Shown here piece after piece: positions 44,001-53,640 of a stretch of DNA of 64,000 nucleotides. Source of the stretch: Lachnospiraceae bacterium. Its GTDB lineage: Bacteria; Bacillota; Clostridia; Lachnospirales; Lachnospiraceae. The stretch spans positions 1 through 64,000 of the forward strand of contig JAILOV010000016.1 of assembly GCA_024690605.1 (NCBI GenBank). The letters run 5' to 3'. The notes under the pieces were generated by a model. The model did not search any database. It was not told where the DNA came from and saw only the letters and a program-made list of their open reading frames with translations. The position numbers were made by a program, and so were the translations under genes. Numbering within the stretch: position 1 is the first letter of the stretch; each line of letters begins with the position of its first letter.

Positions 44001-44599
44001 TCCGGGTTTTACAGTCCGTCAGCAACATGTCGAGAGCCGGTATCGAGACCATGCTGATGAATTATTACCGGCAGATAGACCGGAGTATGGTGCAGTTTGA
44101 CTTCCTCGCGAACAAGCCGGTTCCGGGGGAGTATGACGAGGAGATCCGCTCGCTGGGCGGGCGGGTGTTTGTGAGCCCCGGTTTGAATCCGGTGCATTAT
44201 CCTGCGTATGAGCGGTTCATGGCAAAGCTTGCCAAAGAATCGCCCGAGTTAAGGATCGTGCACGGGCACAATGAAGCGATGGCCTTTTACGCGCTGGAGA
44301 GCGCCAGGCGTGCGGGAATCCGGGTGCGTATCGCGCACGCGCACAACACGAGGATCCTTCGGGATTACAAGTCCTGTGTGTTTTCGGACCGCGTCACCAA
44401 AGAAGCGCTGATTAACCCGGAGGCGTTCAGATTGGCGCTGGAGGAGGACAATGCCTCATGGGTATCGCAGATCCTTTCGCTGCGCGGCGGATGTGACAGG
44501 AGAGCGGGTGAACAGGCCGTGCGGGCGGCAGGGTATGATATCGAAAAGGAGGCGAGGTTTTTGCAGAGCCGGTATCTGGAGATGGCGGAAAGAAGATGA
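43997..44599 (+). CDS. Glycosyltransferase family 4 with a large internal deletion
   Basis: A 200-codon frame in which residues 1-125 match the N-terminal domain of GT4 enzymes (IRVLQSVSNMSRAGIETMLMNYYR, RIVHGHNEAMAFYAL, RIAHAHNTRILRDYK). The next residues (VFSDRVTKEALINPEAFRLALEE.., DRRAGEQAVRAAGYDIEKEARF) match the very C-terminal end. The donor-binding domain, about 150-180 residues, is missing at the junction near 44372, and the frame is kept. Such a protein cannot carry out normal transfer. It overlaps the previous stop and the next start by four bases each. Confidence 0.65.
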   Translation: MIRVLQSVSNMSRAGIETMLMNYYRQIDRSMVQFDFLANKPVPGEYDEEIRSLGGRVFVSPGLNPVHYPAYERFMAKLAKESPELRIVHGHNEAMAFYALESARRAGIRVRIAHAHNTRILRDYKSCVFSDRVTKEALINPEAFRLALEEDNASWVSQILSLRGGCDRRAGEQAVRAAGYDIEKEARFLQSRYLEMAERR

Positions 44600-46227
44600 A
44601 TATCAATCGGACGAAAAACGCAGCGCGAAATGTTATTGTGGATGGGATGCTCAAGGTGACGGGCATCATCCTGCCTTTTGTGATGCGCACGATCTTGCTT
44701 CATTATCTGGGAATCGAATATCTGGGACTGGGCGGTCTGTTCCGGTCCACACTCTCTGTTCTCAATCTTACAGAGCTCGGCGTCGGATCGGCCATGGTGT
44801 ATTCCATGTACCGTCCGATTACAGAGCATGACACGGACACGATCTGTGCGCTGATGCGGCTGTACAGGAGGTATTACCGCCTGATTGGCCTCTTTATCGC
44901 TGTTGTCGGTCTTGCGCTCACACCGTTTATCCGGAATCTGATCAAGGGGCATGTTCCGGATGCGTTCAACGTGTATGTGCTCTACCTCATGAATCTGGCG
45001 GCGACGGTGTTCACCTACTGGCTTTTTGCCTATAAGAACAGCCTGCTGAACGCACACCAGCGTGTGGATGTCGCGAGCATGATCGCGCTGATCGTCAGCG
45101 TGGTTGAATTTATTCTGAAATTTACGGTTCTGGTGCTGTTTCGAAATTATTATCTGTTCCTGCTCGTACAGCTGGTCATGCAGATCGCCAAAAACATCAT
45201 CACCGCGATCCGTGTCAACGCCATGTACCCGCAGTACAAACCGCGGGGCACCCTGTCAAAGGAAAAGGTGCGGGATATCAATCAGCGGATCCGGAATCTG
45301 TTTACCGCGCGGTTTTCCGCGGTCATCACCGGCTCCATGGACACGCTGGTCATCACCGCCTTTATGGGACTTACGGTACTGGCGGTATATCAGAACTATC
45401 AGTACATTGTCACCTCTCTGCGCTCCATACTGGAGGTGATCCTCGGTGCCTGTATCGCCGGCGTTGGCCACAGCCTGATCACCGAGACCCACGAGAAGAA
45501 TTTTCATGATCTGCTCAAACTCAGCATGCTCTTCTTCTGGGTCATGGGTGTCTGCAGTGCGATGCTCCTGTGCCTGTATCAGCCCTTCATGCGCATGTGG
45601 ATGGGCGAAGAAAACATGCTGGACTTCTCCTATGTGATCTGCTTCACGATCCTGTTCTACAGCCTGGGCGTCAACCGACTGGTCAACATGTTCAAGGACG
45701 CCGCGGGCATCTGGCACAGGGATCGGTTCCGCCCGCTGACGGCAGCGCTGGTCAATCTGGCGCTCAATCTGACACTCATCCGTTTCTGGGGACTCTACGG
45801 CGTGCTGCTCTCCACCGTGATCTCCGTTCTTCTCGTGCAGATCCCGTGGCTTGTCTACAATCTGTTCCATGAGGTCTTCCCCACGGTCTACATGAAGCAG
45901 TACATCGTTTCTTTGGTCCGGGGATCGGCCGTGGCGGTACTGGGCTGCACGTCCTCATGGTTTATCTGTGCGCAGTTCGATCTCGTGGGTCTGCGTGCTC
46001 TGCTCGTGAACGGGCTGGTGGCCCTCATGATGTCCAATATCTTCTGCTACCTCGGCTATGGTGACAAACCGATGTTCTGGCAGACCGTCCACCAGATCCT
46101 CGCAGTCTTTAAACGCAAGATTTCCGGGAGATCATCAAAGAAGAACGGAGACTCATGTATGACGGCAGACCGAACTATGTCCAGCTCAAGGCCGCCATGG
46201 TGGAGGAACAGGAGGGCGCCCGTCTGA
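44596..46227 (+). CDS. Polysaccharide flippase (Wzx-like), C-terminus replaced
   Basis: A membrane protein with about 12-14 hydrophobic segments. It opens NINRTKNAARNVIVDGMLKVTGIILPFVMR, then YLGIEYLGLGGLFRSTLSVLNL and ELGVGSAMVYSMYRP, typical of O-antigen or teichoic-type polysaccharide exporters. The normal protein ends near residue 510 (HQILAVFKRKI). The last ~33 residues are read from the wrong frame of a GGDEF gene fragment that begins about 46125. The flippase may still work, since only the tail is affected. It starts inside the previous stop (ATGA). Confidence 0.78.
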   Translation: MNINRTKNAARNVIVDGMLKVTGIILPFVMRTILLHYLGIEYLGLGGLFRSTLSVLNLTELGVGSAMVYSMYRPITEHDTDTICALMRLYRRYYRLIGLFIAVVGLALTPFIRNLIKGHVPDAFNVYVLYLMNLAATVFTYWLFAYKNSLLNAHQRVDVASMIALIVSVVEFILKFTVLVLFRNYYLFLLVQLVMQIAKNIITAIRVNAMYPQYKPRGTLSKEKVRDINQRIRNLFTARFSAVITGSMDTLVITAFMGLTVLAVYQNYQYIVTSLRSILEVILGACIAGVGHSLITETHEKNFHDLLKLSMLFFWVMGVCSAMLLCLYQPFMRMWMGEENMLDFSYVICFTILFYSLGVNRLVNMFKDAAGIWHRDRFRPLTAALVNLALNLTLIRFWGLYGVLLSTVISVLLVQIPWLVYNLFHEVFPTVYMKQYIVSLVRGSAVAVLGCTSSWFICAQFDLVGLRALLVNGLVALMMSNIFCYLGYGDKPMFWQTVHQILAVFKRKISGRSSKKNGDSCMTADRTMSSSRPPWWRNRRAPV

Positions 46228-46778
46228 TCGTGGGTGTCAATGATATCGACGCCGCCATGCGGCAGGAAAAGGAATACGAAAAACGCCTGACACAGGCGCA
46301 GAATAAGGCCAATATCGATGCGCTGACCGGTGTCAGGAACAAGCATGCTTATCTGGAGGAAGAGGCTCGGCTGGACAAACTGATCGGCGGGCATGAAGTA
46401 CCGGAATTTGCCGTTGTGATCTTCGATGTGAACGACCTGAAAAAAGTCAATGACACCGAGGGACATCAGGCGGGCGATCAGTACATCCGTGATGCCTGCG
46501 GGCTCATCTGCGACAGCTTTAAGAAGAGCCCCGTCTTCCGGGTCGGCGGCGATGAATTCGCGGTGATCGTGCGGGGAGATGATTATCTCTCTGTCGGGGA
46601 GCGCATCGACAGGATCCGGAAACATAACGAAGAGGCCATACGGAACGGCGGTATCGTGGTCGCCTGCGGAATGGCCCGGTTTGAGCGGGATGACTGCGTG
46701 GCCGCGGTCTATGAGCGGGCGGACCGGGAGATGTATGACGACAAGAGCAGGCTCAAGAAGGCGGCGGAAAGAGCGTGA
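46155..46778 (+). CDS. GGDEF diguanylate cyclase, N-terminally truncated
   Basis: A 207-residue frame: a partial PAS-like end (MYDGRPNYVQLKAAMVEEQEGARLIVGVNDIDA), a short coiled segment (QEKEYEKRLTQAQNKA), then a GGDEF domain from NIDALTGVRNKHAYLEEE to the end with the active-site RVGGDEFAVIV. The motif is intact and no inhibitory RxxD site precedes it. The same frame is open upstream to about 46125 (REIIKEERRL), where it meets the flippase; the sensory N-terminus of the original protein is absent. It has no good ribosome site of its own, so expression would depend on the flippase transcript. Confidence 0.7.
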   Translation: MYDGRPNYVQLKAAMVEEQEGARLIVGVNDIDAAMRQEKEYEKRLTQAQNKANIDALTGVRNKHAYLEEEARLDKLIGGHEVPEFAVVIFDVNDLKKVNDTEGHQAGDQYIRDACGLICDSFKKSPVFRVGGDEFAVIVRGDDYLSVGERIDRIRKHNEEAIRNGGIVVACGMARFERDDCVAAVYERADREMYDDKSRLKKAAERA

Positions 46779-46793
46779 CGGACCGTGCCGGCG

Positions 46794-46822
46794 TTGAATA
46801 AAGATGAAAAATGTGCTATGAT
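46794..46822 (+). promoter_or_regulatory. Promoter of the lipoprotein gene
   Basis: TTGAAT (46794-46799) and TATGAT (46817-46822) with a 17-base spacer lie about 90 bases upstream of the lipoprotein start. Confidence 0.65.
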
Positions 46823-46910
46823 GACAGTGTTTTGAAGCGGAATTGAGGTGCGGAAAGGAGCGTTCTGTGTGTGACGGGACGTCTTCTTTGTTTTATCAAA
46901 GGTGAGGAAG

Positions 46911-48176
46911 ATGAGAAAAGGATCGATCGGAACAAACGGAAAAAGGGCATTGAGCATGGCACTGGTCGCCGGCATGCTGCTTGCCGGCTGCGGCCGTGCG
47001 GGGGAGCAGCAGGCTGCACAACCGGAGCCCGCGCAGGAAGAGCCGGCGGAGACCGTCAGCGAGCCGGAAACCGAAAAGACGGAGCCGGTCTATGCACCGG
47101 AGAGTTTTGACCCGGAAACGATCCGCAGCGTGACCGGGCACGCATCCACGGTGAACATGGAAGACTGCGACACCCTCACGCAGATCGTGGATCGTCTGGA
47201 AGACGGAAAGGGCTACACGAACACGCAGATCGGGGAAGCGGGTGTGCTGCTGGTCGGAAACGATCTTTTTGAGTGGGAACCGGGCAGCACCGCATCACTC
47301 GACGCGGAGATCTTTGCCTATGAAAACGGAGCGCCCGTCTACCTCGGCTATGTGGCGGGCGGCGGCACCGCGTATCCGCTGCAGGTCAGGGACGATGTGC
47401 TCTATTCCGGCGGCAATCACTATATGGTCAAATACACGGTGAAGGACGGAAAACTCGCGGTCCTGGAAGAGGTCTACGTGGTCTACGACAAGGACGGCAA
47501 CGACACCTGCTACTACCGCACGGGGGACACGGCCTTTGCGGATCATGACGCGGCAACGGCAGCGGCAAAATTCGATGCGCTCTTTGCCGAGCTGGACGGC
47601 ACGGAGGTGCTGACCTTTGACCAAATCGACCGGTCGGCGGCGGGCGTGCTCCCGGCCTATGAGTATCCCGGTCCGGAGGTGTTCTACACCGAGGTGTACC
47701 GCTATCTGGTCGACGAATTCGGTCCGAATTATCCGAAAGGGGATGTCACCATCCCCTGCCCGGTCATCGTCGCGGAGGATGACAGCAACAAGCAGGATAT
47801 CCTTCTGTACGGGGATTTCTGGGTGTTCAACTACGATCTGAAGGGAGATACGCTCGAATGTGCCTCCGGCGGCGCCTACCCGGGGGTCATGCACATCAGC
47901 AGTGACCCGGAGAAAGGCTATGCGGTGACCGGTATGGACATCGTGGCGGACGGCAGTGACTACACGGAGAGTGCCAAAAAGATCTTCGGAAAGCACTATG
48001 ACGAATTCTCGAAGATCAACGCGGATGACAAGTCCCGCGAGGAGACCAGAGCACAGATCATCGCCAATTACGTGGCAGCCAACAACCTGACGATCACCGC
48101 CTACAAAGACTACGGCTGGGATCCGGTGGAACTGCCGGAGGAGAACATCGATTCCTTTTACAGCGATCTGAACTGA
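46911..48176 (+). CDS. Secreted lipoprotein, function unknown
   Basis: About 421 residues. A basic N-terminus, a hydrophobic segment (ALSMALVAGML) and the lipobox LLAGC (Cys27) mark a lipid-anchored exported protein. A Glu/Pro-rich linker (QPEPAQEEPAETVSEPETEKTEP) follows, then an unrecognised globular domain with VEYKVEDGKLA-type beta strands (KYTVKDGKLAVLEEVYVVYDKDGN, YYRTGDTAFADHDAA). There is no enzymatic motif that I know. ATG 46911 follows AGGTGAGG; an in-frame GTG at 46902 is the alternative. The GGDEF-EAL gene starts 19 bases after its stop, so it may deliver the extracellular input, although this is inference. Confidence 0.8.
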   Translation: MRKGSIGTNGKRALSMALVAGMLLAGCGRAGEQQAAQPEPAQEEPAETVSEPETEKTEPVYAPESFDPETIRSVTGHASTVNMEDCDTLTQIVDRLEDGKGYTNTQIGEAGVLLVGNDLFEWEPGSTASLDAEIFAYENGAPVYLGYVAGGGTAYPLQVRDDVLYSGGNHYMVKYTVKDGKLAVLEEVYVVYDKDGNDTCYYRTGDTAFADHDAATAAAKFDALFAELDGTEVLTFDQIDRSAAGVLPAYEYPGPEVFYTEVYRYLVDEFGPNYPKGDVTIPCPVIVAEDDSNKQDILLYGDFWVFNYDLKGDTLECASGGAYPGVMHISSDPEKGYAVTGMDIVADGSDYTESAKKIFGKHYDEFSKINADDKSREETRAQIIANYVAANNLTITAYKDYGWDPVELPEENIDSFYSDLN

Positions 48177-48195
48177 GGTTTCGGAAAGGACGATC

Positions 48196-51100
48196 ATGGA
48201 CTTCCAGAAAATTGTGGAAAACATGCCCGCGATGACCTGCATCGTTTCGGTCGAGTTGCTCCCCGACGGACGGTGCGGCAAATTCCGGCTGGTCGCGGGC
48301 AACAAGGCCTATGTCGATTCCATCGAGCATCCCGCACCCGGGGCGCAGATGCTCAAGGACAAATTTGTTCCGAACTCGGAATACACGGATTACCTCACGA
48401 GGGATCTGAATTTCGAGGACTACTGCTATCGGGCAGCCGTAGAAAAGAAGTGCCTGCATTCTTATGCCCACCCCGACCGGATGGCGGTGTGGCTCAACAT
48501 GTTCTTCCTGCCGCTGTGCAAGGGGGAGGATGGTCTGTACTACTGTTACTACACCATGGAGATCAATTTCGAGCCGGATTCCAGTCAGATCGCCAATGTC
48601 TCCAGTGAGATGGCGCAGTCCGTTCTGGACACCTGCATCCGGCTCCGCGGGACCAATGATTTCCGGGCGACCATGAAGGAGGTGATCGCCGGGATCCGGG
48701 AACTGTGCGATGCCGAGCACTGCTGCATCCTCGTGATGAACGATCTGGAACGATCCTGCTATGTTCTGGGAGAAGCATTCTCCAAAGACACGAGGCTCCT
48801 TCCCATGGAGAATTATGTCAACGATGAGTTCTATGATATCGCCGATTCGTGGACCGCGACCATCGCCGGGAGCAACTGCCTGATCGTCAAGGATGAGCAT
48901 GATATGGAGCTCATCAAGGAGCGGAATCCGGTCTGGTACGAATCCATCACCTCCGCCGGCGGCAAGAACATCGTGCTGTTCCCGCTGAAATCCAGAAACC
49001 GCCTGCTGGGCTACATGTGGGCGATCAACTATGATCCCTCGCGCTCCGTCCGGATCAAGGAGACGCTGGAGATCACGACTTTTATCGTGGGCTCCGAGCT
49101 CGGCAACTATCTGTTGCTGGATCGACTGCGCAAGTTGAGCTCCAAGGACATGCTGACCGGCGTCATGAACCGCAATGAGATGAACAACTACGTCGACAGC
49201 CTCTGCCACGGCGACGCGGGCGATGTGCCGGTGGGCGTCATCTTTGCCGATCTGAACGGCCTCAAGGCGATCAACGATCTGGAGGGACACAATGCCGGCG
49301 ATCTTCTCCTGAAGAACGCGGCCAATGTGCTCCGCGAGAGCTTTGAAGAAAAGCAGATCTTCCGCGCGGGCGGCGATGAATTCGCGATCATCCTGACCGG
49401 CATCACGGAAGAGGAACTGAACGGGCGCATGGACGCAGTCCGAAAGGCCTGCGAGAAATACGGCAATCTCTTCTTCGCGCTCGGCGGCCATGTCGAAAAG
49501 GACAGCCGCAATGTCCGCATTGCCCTGAAATCCGCCGATGAAAAGATGTATGAGGACAAGCGTATCTTCTATGAAAAGCATAAGGAGCGCATGGCAGGAG
49601 AACAGGAACGGACTGCCCGGGAGGAGGAGACGGACGCGCTCTTCCGCGAGCGGAGCATCTTCCAGGAGGTGAACTACGATCAGTTGACGGGACTCGCCAG
49701 CATGACCTATTTCTTCAAGCTGGCGGAGACCGCGCGCAGGAACATGCAGGGGCAGGGGATCCCCGCCGCACTCCTGTACATCAATCTCAGAGGACTGAAA
49801 TACTACAACAAGCGCTACGGCTTTGCAGAGGGCGACGCGCTGATCAAGGATTTCGCCAGGATCCTGTCGCAGCAGTTCGGCGAGGAATGCTGCAGCCGCT
49901 TCGGCCAGGATCATTTCGGCGTCTTCACGGAAACGGAGGATCTGGAAAAGAAACTGAACCGGGTGTTCCGGGAGGCGCGGGACTGCAACGGCGGCAGATC
50001 GCTGCCGGTGCGGGCGGGCATCTATCTGGATTCCATGGGGTTCGTGGAGTCGTCTCTCGCCTGCGACAGGGCCAAATCCGCGTGCGACGCCATTCGCCCC
50101 GAAAGCCAGTCATGCTTCCGTTACTTCGATGACAAAATGCTCCAGCGGGAGAACAATCGTCAGTATATCATCGACAATCTCGATCGTGCCATCAATGAGA
50201 ACTGGATCAAGGCGTTCTATCAGCCGATCATCCGGGCGACCAACCGCAGGGTCTGTGACGAGGAGGCCCTGGCCCGCTGGATCGATCCCGAAAAGGGCAT
50301 GCTCTCGCCGGCGGAGTTTATCCCGATCCTTGAGGACACCCGTCTGATCTACAAGGTGGATCTGCACATCCTGGATCTGATCATCGAGAAGATGAAGAGT
50401 CAGAAAAACGCGGGACTGCATGTGGTCCCTGTGTCCGTCAATCTGTCCAGAACGGATTTCGAAGTCTGCGACATCGTGGAGGAGATCACCAACCGCGTGG
50501 ACGCGGCGGGGATCTCACGGGACATGATCACCATCGAGATCACGGAGAGTGTTGTCGGTGAGAACTTTGAGTTCATGAAGGAGCAGGTGGAGCGGTTCAA
50601 AAGGCTGGGGTTCAAGGTCTGGATGGATGACTTCGGCAGCGGCTATTCCTCGCTTGATCTGCTGCAGGAGATCCAGTTTGACCTGATCAAGTTTGACATG
50701 CGGTTCATGCGGCAGTTTGAGCAGACACCCAAATCCAGGATCATTTTGAAGGAACTCATGCGGATGGCGCTGAATCTCGGCACGGAGACCGTGTGTGAGG
50801 GTGTGGAGACCATCGAGCAGGTACAGTTTCTGAGTGAGATCGGCTGCACCAAGCTGCAGGGCTATTATTTCTGCAAACCGATCCCGCTGGAGGACATCCT
50901 CGACAGATACCGCAGGGGCATTCAGATCGGCTTTGAGATCCCCGAAGAGGTCGGCTATTATGAGGCGATCAGCACCATCAATCTCTATGACCTCGGATCG
51001 GTGACCAACGACGATCCGGAAAAGGTGAGGCACTACTTTGACACGCTTCCCATGGCGGTCGTCGAATACGATGGAGAGGTCGTGCGTGTGATCCGCTGCA

Positions 51101-52185
51101 ACCGGTCCTACAAGGATTTCCTGAAGCGCTATTTTAATATCAATTCCGTGGGAGACGCAAATCTGCTCTCCGATATCGAGGAGGAGACGGGCCCCGGTTT
51201 TGTGGACGCCTTACGGAGCTGCTCCGAACAGGAGGGCAATCAGTCCTTTGTTGACGAGAAGATGTACGACGGCTCCACCGTGCATTCCATGATCAAAAAG
51301 GTTGCCGGAAATCCGGTCCGCGGCGTCTCCGCCTTTGCGATCGCGGTGCTGGCCATCACGCCGGAAAACGAGAGTCGCCTGACCTATGCGCATGTGGCAC
51401 AGGCGCTTTCCTCCGACTATATCGACCTCTATTATGTCGATGTGGAGACGGAGGTGTTCACCCAGTATTCCATCGGCGGAGAGGGCAGTTCGATCTCCTC
51501 CGAGCGCAGCGGCATGAACTTCTTTGAGCAATGTCGCAGGGACGCCATGATCTATCTCTACGAAGAGGATCGTGATAAATTCCAGAAGGCCTACACCAGA
51601 GAAAACGTGCTGAAAGCCATCGATGAAGAGGGAGTCTTCCATCTGACCTACCGGCTGATGATGGACGGGGAACCCGTTTATGTCAGCATGAAGGGCGCGC
51701 GGCTCAAGGATGATGATAAACATATCATCATCGGTGTCAGCAACGTGGACACGCAGATGCGGCAGCAGGAGGCACTGGAGCGCCTCCGCGAGGAGCAGAC
51801 GATCTATTCCCGGATCGCCGCACTGATGGGCGATTTCATCGCGATCTATACCGTTGACCCGGAGACCGGTGCCTACATGGAATACAGTGCGACAAAGGAA
51901 TTTCAGAGTCTCGATACTTCGATGCTCGGCATGGATTTCTTTGAGGATTCCCGCAGGGAGATTGAGAGTGTCATCTACCCCGATGATCTGGAACACTTCC
52001 ATCAGGAATTTACCAGAGAGCGGATCCTGGAAAAGACAGGGGACGGCGGTGTCTTTAAGATGCATTATCGTCTTGTGTTCGACGGAAAGCCTGTCATGAT
52101 GACGCTTCGTGCGGGACTGGTCAGGGAAAAGGACAGGTCGGAACTGATCATCGGACTGAACAAGACGGAATCGGAGGATCGCTAG
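48196..52185 (+). CDS. GAF/PAS - GGDEF - GGDEF(degenerate) - EAL - PAS protein
   Basis: A 1329-residue cytoplasmic cyclic-di-GMP enzyme. Residues ~1-130 are PAS-like, ~140-310 GAF-like. A GGDEF domain with an intact motif (RAGGDEFAII, residue ~391) is at ~315-455. A second GGDEF domain (~490-640) has RFGQDHFGVF in place of the motif and should be inactive. The EAL domain (~655-905) has EALAR (~688), VNLSR, EITES, DDFGSGYSSL (~810), IKFD, CEGVE and LQGY, all residues needed for phosphodiesterase activity. About three PAS-like repeats (~930-1329) follow, which is uncommon downstream of EAL. No membrane segment is seen. GGAAAGGA precedes ATG 48196. It ends one base short of the convergent HD-GYP gene. 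Confidence 0.9.
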   Translation: MDFQKIVENMPAMTCIVSVELLPDGRCGKFRLVAGNKAYVDSIEHPAPGAQMLKDKFVPNSEYTDYLTRDLNFEDYCYRAAVEKKCLHSYAHPDRMAVWLNMFFLPLCKGEDGLYYCYYTMEINFEPDSSQIANVSSEMAQSVLDTCIRLRGTNDFRATMKEVIAGIRELCDAEHCCILVMNDLERSCYVLGEAFSKDTRLLPMENYVNDEFYDIADSWTATIAGSNCLIVKDEHDMELIKERNPVWYESITSAGGKNIVLFPLKSRNRLLGYMWAINYDPSRSVRIKETLEITTFIVGSELGNYLLLDRLRKLSSKDMLTGVMNRNEMNNYVDSLCHGDAGDVPVGVIFADLNGLKAINDLEGHNAGDLLLKNAANVLRESFEEKQIFRAGGDEFAIILTGITEEELNGRMDAVRKACEKYGNLFFALGGHVEKDSRNVRIALKSADEKMYEDKRIFYEKHKERMAGEQERTAREEETDALFRERSIFQEVNYDQLTGLASMTYFFKLAETARRNMQGQGIPAALLYINLRGLKYYNKRYGFAEGDALIKDFARILSQQFGEECCSRFGQDHFGVFTETEDLEKKLNRVFREARDCNGGRSLPVRAGIYLDSMGFVESSLACDRAKSACDAIRPESQSCFRYFDDKMLQRENNRQYIIDNLDRAINENWIKAFYQPIIRATNRRVCDEEALARWIDPEKGMLSPAEFIPILEDTRLIYKVDLHILDLIIEKMKSQKNAGLHVVPVSVNLSRTDFEVCDIVEEITNRVDAAGISRDMITIEITESVVGENFEFMKEQVERFKRLGFKVWMDDFGSGYSSLDLLQEIQFDLIKFDMRFMRQFEQTPKSRIILKELMRMALNLGTETVCEGVETIEQVQFLSEIGCTKLQGYYFCKPIPLEDILDRYRRGIQIGFEIPEEVGYYEAISTINLYDLGSVTNDDPEKVRHYFDTLPMAVVEYDGEVVRVIRCNRSYKDFLKRYFNINSVGDANLLSDIEEETGPGFVDALRSCSEQEGNQSFVDEKMYDGSTVHSMIKKVAGNPVRGVSAFAIAVLAITPENESRLTYAHVAQALSSDYIDLYYVDVETEVFTQYSIGGEGSSISSERSGMNFFEQCRRDAMIYLYEEDRDKFQKAYTRENVLKAIDEEGVFHLTYRLMMDGEPVYVSMKGARLKDDDKHIIIGVSNVDTQMRQQEALERLREEQTIYSRIAALMGDFIAIYTVDPETGAYMEYSATKEFQSLDTSMLGMDFFEDSRREIESVIYPDDLEHFHQEFTRERILEKTGDGGVFKMHYRLVFDGKPVMMTLRAGLVREKDRSELIIGLNKTESEDR

Positions 52186-52186
52186 A

Positions 52187-53515
52187 TCAGGTCTGCTCCC
52201 GGAGCAGATAGGTCTGATCCTCGTCGATCATGGCGAGCAGATGCCCGGCGATCTCCGGATCGAACTGTGTGCCGCTGCAGCGCACGATCTCGTCGCGCAC
52301 CTCTTGCTGCGCGCGCGGAGAGGAATAGGAACGCTTGGAGGTCATGGCGTCATAGCTGTCCGCGAGACAGATGATCCGTGCTTCTTCCGGGATCTCCCGT
52401 CCGCACAGGCCGTCCGGATAGCCCTTGCCGTCAAAGCGCTCATGATGCCACCGGGCACCCTTGGAGAGCCAGGGAATCTCGGTGATGGTCTTTAAGATCT
52501 CCCATCCGATGACGGTGTGCTTGCGGATCTCCGCGAACTCTTCTCTGGTCAGTTTTCCCTTCTTGTTGATGATCTCTTCCGCGATCCCGATCTTGCCGAT
52601 GTCATGAAGGAGCCCCAGCTCATAGATCTCTGTCTGCTCCTTTTCCGTTTTTCCCATGCGCTTCGCGATCTCGCGGGCGTATTTCGCGACGCGCTCCGAA
52701 TGACCGTTCGTGTAGTGATCCTTGGCATCCACGGCCTTGGAGAGCGCCAGCATGACTTCCTGCGAGAGCCTCTCCTGTGCTTCGGCAGCCGCTTCTCTGG
52801 CGCGGGCCTCCTTCAGCTCGGCCGTCGCCTGCACGAGCCGGTCATGCTCCGGGGATTCCAGCGAGAGGAAGATGACCAGGCAGCCGATGGAGGCGATGAA
52901 AAAGGTGAGGAGCACATCGTCAAAGAAAAGCATCTGCAGCAGAAACAGGATGCCCGAGATGATGATGGCAAGGAGCATGGTCGTCAGCTGGCTTCTGCGG
53001 TAGCGCTCCCTGTGGGTCGCCATATAGATGCTGCCGATCGCGAAGAACAGGATCGGAAAACCGTAGGCTACGGGTGTGAAGAGCATCTGATGAATGTAAT
53101 TTCCCTCCGTATCATAGGTGAAGACCAGACCGGTGAAGGGGTTCGTCGCCAGAAGCAGCAGGTCGATACTGAGGAGCGTCGCGTTGAAGATCTTGCGCCG
53201 CTTCAGATCCCGCTCGTCCATCGAGGAGTAGGCGTAGATGTAGTAGATGAACAGAAAGCCCGTGATGGCAGCCAGCGCGGAATCAGCGATGTTGAACAGA
53301 TAGTGGACCGCGTTCGGGACGAGCGCGTGCGCACTGGTCACCACAGCGGTCGCGACATCGACGATATCCGTGATCGTGACGAAGAGCGCAAAGCGCCGGA
53401 ATGCGATGTTGACCCGGGTGGGGTTTGTGTATCGCATGACCAGGTAGATGAGGAGGACGATATCCAGCGGGATGACCGCCAGCTCCAGAAAAATGTTGTA
53501 GTCAAGATGGATCAT
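52187..53515 (-). CDS. Membrane HD-GYP domain phosphodiesterase
   Basis: A 442-residue protein with about six membrane segments in residues 1-215, a short coiled coil (TAELKEARAREAAAEAQERL) and an HD-GYP domain from ~235. The domain shows SERVAKYAREIAKRMG, the metal-binding LLHDIGKIGI, RKHTVIGWEIL, HHERFDGKGYPDG and LADSYDAMTS. HD-GYP proteins degrade cyclic di-GMP. The membrane part, with VFTYDTEGNYIH near its centre, is paralogous to that of the divergently encoded kinase. ATG 53515 has no ribosome site and stands about 10 bases after a TAAAAT box, so a leaderless start is possible. Confidence 0.88.
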   Translation of the reverse strand: MIHLDYNIFLELAVIPLDIVLLIYLVMRYTNPTRVNIAFRRFALFVTITDIVDVATAVVTSAHALVPNAVHYLFNIADSALAAITGFLFIYYIYAYSSMDERDLKRRKIFNATLLSIDLLLLATNPFTGLVFTYDTEGNYIHQMLFTPVAYGFPILFFAIGSIYMATHRERYRRSQLTTMLLAIIISGILFLLQMLFFDDVLLTFFIASIGCLVIFLSLESPEHDRLVQATAELKEARAREAAAEAQERLSQEVMLALSKAVDAKDHYTNGHSERVAKYAREIAKRMGKTEKEQTEIYELGLLHDIGKIGIAEEIINKKGKLTREEFAEIRKHTVIGWEILKTITEIPWLSKGARWHHERFDGKGYPDGLCGREIPEEARIICLADSYDAMTSKRSYSSPRAQQEVRDEIVRCSGTQFDPEIAGHLLAMIDEDQTYLLREQT

Positions 53516-53640
53516 AACACAGGTATTTTAACACACCGCAGGGGAAATTCCCATACCCGCGGGGACGGCGACGCGCGCTGTTTCGGATCGATCGAGGGAA
53601 GAATGCGGGAGCCGACCGGCATGTCCGTCGGATTCATGAT

